From NCBI GenBank assembly GCA_023544525.1, contig JAMJFU010000010.1, positions 1 to 40,670 on the forward strand: DNA of 40,670 nt. The letters are read 5' to 3'. The notes under the pieces were generated by a model that saw nothing but the letters and a program-made list of their open reading frames with translations, did not search any database and was not told the DNA's origin. Within the stretch, counting starts at the first letter, position 1; each line of letters begins with the position of its first letter. Below, piece after piece: positions 35,401-40,670 of the stretch. A program made the translations under genes and the position numbers. This DNA is from Anaerolineae bacterium. GTDB taxonomy: Bacteria > Chloroflexota > Anaerolineae > JAAYZQ01.

Positions 35401-38294
35401 TGGCCCGGGTCGTTGCCATAGATATAATACATGCTGGCGTTCATGCCAGAGGGCGTCGGCGTGTTGTAGGTTGCGGCCGAGGGCAGGAGCACCTCGTACA
35501 CCCCGTGGAAGTCGGAGTGGACCGTGTGCACCAGCCGCCCGGTAAAGTCATAGATGCCCATGGGCATGTTGGCCATTCCGCCTTTTTCGCCAAAGAAGAG
35601 CTCAAAGGGGTTGGTCGAGACATTCAGGTCGTCGATGATGTAACCGCGCCAGCGGCCGGGAGGTGGTACCCTGGTCCACAGCGTAAAGATGGGCGCCACA
35701 CCCTTTTGATCGCGGACCTCGACCAACTTGACATTGCACAGAGGCATCTCCTGGCCCTCGAAGCGGCTGCCGCCCACCTCGACGTAACCCGGGTTCTCGA
35801 CAGCATCGAGGCCATCAGGCTCGATCCCGGCCACGTCGACGACGTGGAGCGGCCCTGCGCAGGCCGGCGGTGGGATCTCGGGATAGAACACGTCGCCATC
35901 ATAGATGTTGACGTCTTCCTCCTTGGTCACCTCGTACAGCGGCCGGCCCGTGTACGGGTCGTCCGGGATGACCACCTCTACCAGGTAGTCGCCCACGGGG
36001 AGGGGTATTGGCGCAGGCAGTGAAATGCCGTCGGTACCGGTAAAGATCTCGCCAAAGCCCCAGTTGCCGGGCAGCTCCTGCTGTCCCTGGCTGAACTGGA
36101 CGCCCATGGGTGGCCCTTCCAGGCAGTCGTAATCGCCGGTTGCCGGCGGGAAGGACGGAAAGTCCACCGGCTCGCCGTAGACGTCCAGCGGCTGGCAGTT
36201 CTTGGGCCGCACAAAATCCTCGGTGGTTGTGGTGGCCAGCAGAGGGCCCTTTGCATATGAGCCATCTGCATCGAACACAAAGCTGCCGTCGGGGTTCTTC
36301 ACCGTGGCATAGAGCCGCATCTGCAGGTTGGGGATGCCCGGCTGCCAGGGTTCGGCACCGGCGTAGCGGGCGTCGTCTTCGGCCCGCACGGTGTCAAAGA
36401 ACACTGTGCCGGCGATATCGCCGTGGGTCCCCGGCTCGTAGGGATGCACGCCCCAGTCCACGCGGCCCCACTGGCTAAAGATGGGCAGCACGCCCAGGTC
36501 GACGATATTGCCCAGGACCGTCGTCTCCTCTGTGGCGTTGCTGGCCTGGTAGGTCACGCCCGTGGTGTGGTAGAGGTCGCTGTAGGCCTCCAGCACCATC
36601 CAGGAGCTCATGGGGTAGCCCTTTTCCAGGGCCCAGTTGCCATTTGCGTCGGTCACCGAGGCGATGGACATGCGATCGATCTCGGTATTGTCCCGGTCGC
36701 GCAGCACGACGACATAGTCGGGCACGCCCGGCTCGCCGGGATCCTGCCGGCCGTTCTCATTGAGGTCCCTGAAGACCGTGCCATACCACTTGGTGAACCA
36801 GTTGGTCATGGTCCGCACGCCGATGTCGGTCGTCTCACCCGCCTGTACCGTGACCTGCACAAAGTCCAGGATATAGTGCTGGTTCAGGTCCCAGTAAGAC
36901 AGGAAATAGTCGCCGGGCGGCACGTTGTCGATCTGGAAGCTGCCGTCGGCCTCTCCCATCCCGACCCAGACCGCTGTATCCCCGCCTTGCAGGCTGTTCA
37001 GCGACAGCCAGGGGTAGGCGATCGGTTCGTCCAGCTTGGCGCCCATGAGCCCGCCCCAGATGTCGGCATTGTGGGGTAACCCGCCCTGGGAGGGCGTGTA
37101 GGTGGTGATGCCCATGATCACGCCCTTGATGCTGCCGTAGGTGGCGTCTGTTACCGTCAGCGTGTCCGTGGGCCGGACAAAACCAAAGATGGTCCAGGGG
37201 AAGGGCTCACCGGCCACGATGAACTCGTTGTCCAGGCCGGTGCCGGCCTCCTGCAGCCAGGTGTCCCAGCCGTGGGAGCCCTCCAGCGTCGTAGTCTGGA
37301 CCCAGTCCGTCCCGTCGGGTGGGGTCACCAGCACGTCGTAGCGGATGGTGCCGATGTTGGGGATGTTGATGATGCCATAATCGTCGCTCAGGCACTCACC
37401 GCCGATCTTGGTGATATTCAGCGGCATGCCGTCGGCGTCGACCAGGACCTCGCCGGTGTCCGGGTCCTTCTCATACTCGGTGCACAGCGGGTTGCCAAAG
37501 AGGTCGGCCGTGATCTCGCCGGCGATGTCGTTGAGGCTGACCCGGAAGCCGGCCATGCTCGTCGGACCGGGTGCCGGCTGCTCGACAGGTGCGTCGAACT
37601 GGCTGTTGGTCATCGAGTTGTCGTTAAAGACCTTGATGACCATCGAGGCCGGCGGCAGCGGGTGGGGATGCACGGCGACTGTGACCAGGCCCGGGTCCAC
37701 CAGGGGCACGGTAAAGTGCTCGCCGTCGACCTTGTAGCCGTCGGCCAGGACCGAGATCAGGTACTTGCCGGGCGGGAGGGTGATGCCCGTCGTCTCGTTC
37801 AACTCGTCCTGGGTGCCCTGGGTGACGATGGGCGCCCAGCCAGGGGTGGTATGCACCCCGGGCCACTCGCAGCCCTCGGGATAGTTCAGGTTGCGGTCGA
37901 TCGGGTTGGTATTGGTCGGGTAGTCTGTGTAGGCCCAGCAGTCAGTGGTGTCGAAGGGGTCGCCGGTGTTGTCCTCCACGATCTGGAACTCGTACTCGGT
38001 CACCAGATCCCCTGCGTACACCGCGCCACCCAAAGCCTTGAGCTCGGTGCGTGCGGCGACCACCCGCAGGGTGAGGGTGTTCGTCTGGGCTGGGGCCTGG
38101 ATGGCCGCAGCCTCGATGGGAGTCCTGGCCAGCATCTCGCCTGCCTCTGCCCCTGGCACCGCGGCCACAGCGCGTGGCATGGTCAACAGCAGCGGTATCA
38201 ATAACAACACTGGCAGTAGGGTCAGCAGAATGGCCCAGGCTGGGTGCCTTGGCCGGCTCTCGGAGCCGGCGTCGGCTTGCACTTTTCGCATCAT
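32439..38294 (-). CDS. Giant secreted multidomain beta-helix protein (1951 residues)
   Basis: A signal peptide (WAILLTLLPVLLLIPLLLTM...AVAA, about 19-45) leads into several beta-sandwich or carboxypeptidase-regulatory-like segments. An SdrD B-like repeat lies near 510-590 (GTVFRDLNENGRQDPGEPGVPD) and an IPT/TIG-like domain near 1060-1140 (NLTIYGLGFGVYDP). A long right-handed parallel beta-helix covers about 1150-1700 (repeated N-N-x-I/V units such as ITNNQIENNGG, VYNNIIANNVS, FYNNTVMNN). FTVWLPIISHGG lies near 1770, followed by a final concanavalin/LamG-like domain of about 180 residues. It must be surface-exposed or released; adhesion, matrix or scaffold functions are plausible. GAGGAGGAG precedes the double ATG at 38294. 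It is co-directional with the three cupredoxin genes (78 nt to the next). Confidence 0.88.
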   Translation of the reverse strand: MMRKVQADAGSESRPRHPAWAILLTLLPVLLLIPLLLTMPRAVAAVPGAEAGEMLARTPIEAAAIQAPAQTNTLTLRVVAARTELKALGGAVYAGDLVTEYEFQIVEDNTGDPFDTTDCWAYTDYPTNTNPIDRNLNYPEGCEWPGVHTTPGWAPIVTQGTQDELNETTGITLPPGKYLISVLADGYKVDGEHFTVPLVDPGLVTVAVHPHPLPPASMVIKVFNDNSMTNSQFDAPVEQPAPGPTSMAGFRVSLNDIAGEITADLFGNPLCTEYEKDPDTGEVLVDADGMPLNITKIGGECLSDDYGIINIPNIGTIRYDVLVTPPDGTDWVQTTTLEGSHGWDTWLQEAGTGLDNEFIVAGEPFPWTIFGFVRPTDTLTVTDATYGSIKGVIMGITTYTPSQGGLPHNADIWGGLMGAKLDEPIAYPWLSLNSLQGGDTAVWVGMGEADGSFQIDNVPPGDYFLSYWDLNQHYILDFVQVTVQAGETTDIGVRTMTNWFTKWYGTVFRDLNENGRQDPGEPGVPDYVVVLRDRDNTEIDRMSIASVTDANGNWALEKGYPMSSWMVLEAYSDLYHTTGVTYQASNATEETTVLGNIVDLGVLPIFSQWGRVDWGVHPYEPGTHGDIAGTVFFDTVRAEDDARYAGAEPWQPGIPNLQMRLYATVKNPDGSFVFDADGSYAKGPLLATTTTEDFVRPKNCQPLDVYGEPVDFPSFPPATGDYDCLEGPPMGVQFSQGQQELPGNWGFGEIFTGTDGISLPAPIPLPVGDYLVEVVIPDDPYTGRPLYEVTKEEDVNIYDGDVFYPEIPPPACAGPLHVVDVAGIEPDGLDAVENPGYVEVGGSRFEGQEMPLCNVKLVEVRDQKGVAPIFTLWTRVPPPGRWRGYIIDDLNVSTNPFELFFGEKGGMANMPMGIYDFTGRLVHTVHSDFHGVYEVLLPSAATYNTPTPSGMNASMYYIYGNDPGQPGAFNERYHPGYRSIGTTFESYPGVLVPSDLAPTQNGALIWNPASNVSQIAACKLEDTTPQIFAVDKPYIEDQGNLTIYGLGFGVYDPDNTRSAVWLDDNRLDVVSWTDREIVATVGRNVDAGPRQLNIVAGNNQTTVNGLTIHVLRGRVGQRPAYLPNLYEVGPGHTYDQAAYPRPGLGPIQAALDDAWASDGDDLVVVYPGAVIPFTNPLGFYLENPVIYSPVKLQGVGPGGVYTDGTGIQGTILDGRGVGGNEAYAEEWRLNVGDIWLNRGFDGYPGWDGSPEDGDGNPRIYEGPVVTVFAEDLEFSNDFAVSIDGFKIQGGDQQGFPNNLNQVGGEPIPGVPAEVVIQGGGIFVNGYANFLRITNNQIENNGGAYAGAIRLGTPDRDVPFKDNHNDDILIAHNRIVGNGGTNLAGAIGVFAGTDNYEIAANDICGNFSAEYGGGISHYGESPGGSIHHNRIYFNRSYDEGGGVMIAGELPADPALLSPGAGPVDVYANLLQGNLANDDGGGLRFLMAGNFPFNVYNNIIANNVSTHEGGGVSLNDAPDVRFYNNTVMNNLTTATAMTSNGLAAPAGFSSSRNSDLLQATLPADAPIFGDALMFNNIFWDNRAGTWTGDGVAGIGLDGDPSPILYWDLGVAGNAGQLSPTYTLMQVLNGVPDASNMVGVDPLVMAEYDSTVRVFPWRGNPNFVGADMVAVELPVTLLGDYHLQDGSPAINMGIDEEGGILAPNQDYDRQPRPSQGSFEIGADETGANFPNTPILFPTAAVVQAAEAVQPAAPIQADFTVWLPIISHGGTGTVVEWGGETESFVLDEATGIEVLDSGSIYWNADLFSVDQEAYFIFGAASETATRQDLLLKVGGLDAGELRGMDTYLIDVGYDATAGTIQVATLSPGNVWQVHATFGGLSLAAGDALGARATRGGLVEVYQNGLLIGRTDLSAGDNPWPYYSGFGRIGLWFEWPVLTTPDGASITGFGGGTMPW

Positions 38295-38402
38295 TTGTGC
38301 TCCTCCTCAGTAGAAATGTGCCGGGGGCATGGCAATCCGCCACTTACGACTTCGATCGGACCTGTCGTCTGTACACTGGACTTCAGGCCAAATGCAGCGG
38401 TT

Positions 38403-38424
38403 GCTGGGAGGTGATTCTCCCAGC
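38403..38424 (-). promoter_or_regulatory. Hairpin immediately after the small cysteine-rich leader frame
   Basis: GCTGGGAG and CTCCCAGC form a perfect 8-bp stem with a 6-nt loop, starting 2 nt after the stop codon of the 31-codon frame. Its placement suits control by ribosome position, as in attenuators; no T-run follows. Confidence 0.4.
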
Positions 38425-38426
38425 GC

Positions 38427-38522
38427 TCAACGGCTGGCATGACGTTCACCAGCCGCACAGGTGGGGCTGCAAAGCCGGCAGGGGCAGTGCACCGGCCCCA
38501 ACGTAAACCCAAAAAGGCTCAT
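38427..38522 (-). CDS. Possible 31-residue cysteine-rich leader peptide upstream of the giant gene
   Basis: This small frame is below the track cut-off. ATG 38522 is preceded at the ideal 6-nt distance by AAGGAG. It encodes MSLFGFTLGP followed by VHCPCRLCSPTCAAGERH and ends at TGA 38427-38429. Four cysteines fall within ten residues (C-x-C-x2-C-x3-C), a metal-binding type of pattern. It lies 64 nt after the receiver gene and 132 nt before the giant gene, with a hairpin directly behind its stop. Support for translation is only the ribosome-binding site and position; similar small frames arise by chance. Confidence 0.4.
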   Translation of the reverse strand: MSLFGFTLGPVHCPCRLCSPTCAAGERHASR

Positions 38523-38586
38523 AGGCGACTCCTTTCTATCACTGGTACGGTGTCTCATTCTCGTTGAAGCCATCGATGGATGCCCT

Positions 38587-39000
38587 CTATATGGCTGCTG
38601 CATTGGCTGCAGAGCTGCTGCGGTGGTCCAAGCCCAGGGCTTTGGGCACGATGCGCCGCATCTGGGCTGCGCGTACTGGTTTCTCCAGGCAGCAGTAGAC
38701 GGCCAGCCGTTGGGCGGCCAGATCGGTCTCCTGGCCGCGAAAGGCGGTGATCCAGATTACTACAGTCTCCTGGTTTGTCTTTCTGATCATCTCGGTGAGT
38801 TCCTGGCCGTCGATCCCAGGCATTCGCAGATCGGTGATCACCAGCGCATAGGGGGTCTCTGTAAGCAAACCCGCGGCCTCCAGGCCGTTGCGGGCGATGT
38901 GCACTTTGCACCAAGGCCCCAACGCTTGCAGGGTCTCTTGGAGGAAAAAGAGCACTTGCTCGTCATCGTCAACCACCAGGATACATTTTTGTTCAGCCAC
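38587..39000 (-). CDS. Single-domain response regulator (receiver only)
   Basis: From a GTG at 39000 the protein has 137 residues, essentially one CheY-like receiver: acidic pair in VVDDDE, phospho-acceptor Asp57 in YALVITDLRMPGIDG, and conserved Lys in CLEKPVRAAQ. No output domain follows, so it acts by protein contact or in a phosphorelay. GAGGAG lies 13 nt or more before the GTG, so the start is approximate; the track start at 39075 has less support. An extended -10 promoter is at 39131-39139. KPVRAA is also present in the winged-helix regulator upstream (LLKPVRAAEVRQAV), suggesting that the two receivers are related and may be served by the same kinase. Confidence 0.88.
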   Translation of the reverse strand: MAEQKCILVVDDDEQVLFFLQETLQALGPWCKVHIARNGLEAAGLLTETPYALVITDLRMPGIDGQELTEMIRKTNQETVVIWITAFRGQETDLAAQRLAVYCCLEKPVRAAQMRRIVPKALGLDHRSSSAANAAAI

Positions 39001-39130
39001 AGCAACGTACCATCTCCTCGGAGATAGGCCAAAATGCGAGGCATGGCAGCATCGCTGCCATTGTACCCGTGCCATTGGGTTGGCACATACCCGGACCAGC
39101 AGAGCTACCTACACGTATCGCTCAAGTATG

Positions 39131-39139
39131 ATTATAGCA
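39131..39139 (-). promoter_or_regulatory. Extended -10 promoter for the receiver gene and possibly the oxidase cluster
   Basis: On the minus strand TGCTATAAT is a perfect extended -10 element (TGnTATAAT), which can work without a good -35. Transcription would start near 39124. No stronger promoter is visible before the giant gene. Confidence 0.5.
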
Positions 39140-39190
39140 GGGGAAGTACTTGCCAACCGCCGGGGAAGGGGTGGATTGTCTCCGGATCCG

Positions 39191-39226
39191 GTTGGAAGGG
39201 TTGGGAAAGTTGGTTAAGTTGGAAGG
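39191..39226. repeat. Four tandem 9-mers (GTTGGNNNN)
   Basis: GTTGGAAGG, GTTGGGAAA, GTTGGTTAA and GTTGGAAGG follow each other without gaps and end one base before the stop codon of the winged-helix regulator. Related units occur at 19855-19881. Confidence 0.7.
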
Positions 39227-39227
39227 C

Positions 39228-39953
39228 CTAGGCTTTGAACGTATAGCCGACGCCGCGCACATTCAAGATGTGGCGCGGTCGCGAGGGGTTCTCCTCCACC
39301 TTGTGGCGGAGGCGATAGATGTACCACTTGATGATATCCCTGGCTTCCTGGAGGTGGTCGCATTCATAGCTGCGCACCACTTCGACCAGTTCTGGAGGCG
39401 GCACCACCCGCTGGGCATTCTGCATGAGATGGACCAGCAGTTCGAACTCGCATACCGTCAGGTCGAGGGGTTCCTCGCGGCAGAATGCCTGGCGATCCGT
39501 AAGGTTGACAGTGAAGATCCCTTGCTGCAACAGGTCCCCAGTTGTCATGGCCTGCTCTGCCTCGACGTCATGTGCCCTGTGCCGTTTGCTGAGGACCTCG
39601 TCCACTGCCTGGCGCACTTCTGCGGCCCGTACCGGTTTGAGCAGGTAGGCGTCGATGCCTTCGCTAATAGCGGTCCGGGCCGAATCGAGGGAGCCGTGGC
39701 CCGTCAGGATGATCCGTGCGGTCTGTGGCCAACGCCAACTGATGGCCTCCAGGACACGGAGGCCGTCTACGCGGCCGCCCAGTCTCAGGTCTAGGACCGC
39801 CAGGTCAAAGGACCGGTCGCGCAAGCAGTCCAGGGCTTCTTCGCCACTGCAAACCAGTGTGACATCATGCCCTTCGTTCTCGAGGGTCTCGCCCAGGAAG
39901 AAGCGTATCCCTTCGTCGTCGTCTACGATCAGGGTCCGGATAGGCTTGGTCAT
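39228..39953 (-). CDS. Response regulator with receiver and winged-helix DNA-binding domains
   Basis: The 241-residue protein has a receiver (about 5-120) with acidic residues in LIVDDDEG, phospho-acceptor Asp55 in LAVLDLRLGG and Lys in AYLLKPVRAAE. Its OmpR-type winged helix (about 140-240) includes LTVCEFELLVHLM and ends HILNVRGVGYTFKA. The domain between receiver and winged helix carries an unusual acidic insert (HDVEAEQAMTTGDLL). GGAG lies 8 nt before ATG 39953. The histidine kinase gene ends 45 nt upstream, so the two form one operon, and the regulator is a good candidate to control the oxidase cluster downstream. Confidence 0.93.
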   Translation of the reverse strand: MTKPIRTLIVDDDEGIRFFLGETLENEGHDVTLVCSGEEALDCLRDRSFDLAVLDLRLGGRVDGLRVLEAISWRWPQTARIILTGHGSLDSARTAISEGIDAYLLKPVRAAEVRQAVDEVLSKRHRAHDVEAEQAMTTGDLLQQGIFTVNLTDRQAFCREEPLDLTVCEFELLVHLMQNAQRVVPPPELVEVVRSYECDHLQEARDIIKWYIYRLRHKVEENPSRPRHILNVRGVGYTFKA

Positions 39954-39998
39954 CGATGAATCTCCATGGTTTTCCTGTGTCTCGGAGGGCCCGGCCAG

Positions 39999-40670
39999 CT
40001 AGGCAGGAAGCCACACCTTGAATGTGGTGCCCTCTCCAACACGGCTCTGGACCTCGATGAGGCCGCCGTGTTGTTGGGCGATGTTCTGGCTGATAAACAG
40101 ACCCAAACCCAGGCCATCAGGCTTGGTAGTATGGAACGGTTCAAAGAGGCGCTCCAGCGCCTCAGGCGACATCCCTGTGCCTGTATCGGCGAAGGAGATG
40201 CTCACCCCCGAGGGCTGCCGAGTCCTCTGGGCGGAAACCATTAGCCGGCCGCCATGGGGCATGGCGTCGATGGCGTTGGTGACCAGGTTCATAAAGATCT
40301 GCTGCATGGCGTCGGGCATCAGCTCCAACCGTGGCAGCTCCGAATCTTGCTCCCAAACCACTTCGATGGCGCCGGTTTCACAGCGCTTTTGACAGAGGAC
40401 CAGCACGTGGTCCAACAGCATGTTGATATCGGTAAGCTGCTTTGCCTCCAAGCGTGAGCGGCGGTGCAGTTCCCGCAACTGGGACACTACCCTGGCCGCG
40501 CGCCCTGATGCGGAGGAAGCCACTTTGATGTACTTGCGTGGCTCCCGGCCGGCGTCCAGGGCCTCGAGGGCCAGGTCGAGGCAGCCGACGACCGACTGCA
40601 GCGGATTGTTGATCTCGTGGGCCAGCGATGCTGCCAGTTGGGCGGCCATGGCCAGCCGCTCGGCCTGGAC
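39999..40670 (-). CDS. Sensor histidine kinase, partial (N-terminus beyond right edge)
   Basis: The visible 223 codons encode the kinase core. HisKA has the phospho-acceptor in SLAHEINNPLQSVVGCLDL, and HATPase_c has N-box MNLVTNAIDAMPHGG, G1 FADTGTGMSP and G2 GLGLGLFISQNIAQQHGG. The HEINNPL motif is of the NtrB/HPK4 type. The reading frame stays open through 40670, so the sensory part is missing; the track's start at 40649 is an internal Met. It is transcribed with the winged-helix regulator downstream. Signal and membrane topology cannot be judged here. Confidence 0.93.
   Translation of the reverse strand, partial: VQAERLAMAAQLAASLAHEINNPLQSVVGCLDLALEALDAGREPRKYIKVASSASGRAARVVSQLRELHRRSRLEAKQLTDINMLLDHVLVLCQKRCETGAIEVVWEQDSELPRLELMPDAMQQIFMNLVTNAIDAMPHGGRLMVSAQRTRQPSGVSISFADTGTGMSPEALERLFEPFHTTKPDGLGLGLFISQNIAQQHGGLIEVQSRVGEGTTFKVWLPA

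Noticed and set aside
34887-36023. 378-codon + strand frame opposite the giant gene
   Set aside because: Antisense shadow of a GC-rich gene; no domain, no ribosome-binding site, and low-complexity V/G/D/H composition.

Overview
The window is GC-rich bacterial chromosome, most likely from a member of the Chloroflexota (Anaerolineae-like). The taxonomic hints are an archaeal-type phosphoglycerate mutase, fused indolepyruvate oxidoreductase genes, several secreted proteins ending in a Y-L-P-[VL]-x-x-R motif, and promoters of the TTGNNN/17 nt/TATAAT type. This is inference from gene content; no marker gene such as 16S rRNA is present. I see no CRISPR array, intact insertion sequence, integrase or phage module.

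Left part (1-11.2 kb, mostly + strand): a GNAT-family protein cut by the left edge, a MalK/UgpC-type sugar ABC ATPase behind a long leader, apgM, a soluble GAF-PAS histidine kinase with its PhoB-type response regulator, a tRNA-Lys(UUU) with its own promoter and terminator, a SAP-domain protein (- strand), a UspA protein, a broken trypsin-like protease, an MFS transporter and a nitrilase. Middle (11.2-20 kb): a PSMA-like M28 peptidase (-), iorAB, and a 55-residue 2[4Fe-4S] ferredoxin (-) that the ORF track misses. It is followed by a remnant of a secreted protein, a 100-bp inverted-repeat element, and glmS preceded by a clear glmS self-cleaving ribozyme.

Right part (20-40.67 kb, all - strand): this is the most unusual region. 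Reading in the direction of transcription it holds a histidine kinase (cut by the right edge), a winged-helix response regulator, a single-domain receiver, a possible 31-residue cysteine-rich leader peptide with a hairpin, and a 1951-residue secreted beta-helix protein. Next come three paralogous cupredoxin/multicopper-oxidase proteins and a small membrane-anchored protein. A separate promoter then drives a DUF4418 membrane protein, two FtsX/MacB-type permeases, their ATPase and a five-heme secreted cytochrome c with a fibronectin-III domain.

The three cupredoxin paralogues carry complementary, partly degenerate copper-ligand sets. One has a type-1 site plus HxH and HCH in domain 1, another has His clusters only in domain 2, and the third has lost essentially all of them. 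I infer a heteromeric extracellular copper oxidase, possibly a metal oxidase, displayed with a giant surface protein and linked to an ABC exporter and a multiheme cytochrome. This is the best candidate for an undescribed system in the window; its substrate cannot be read from the sequence.
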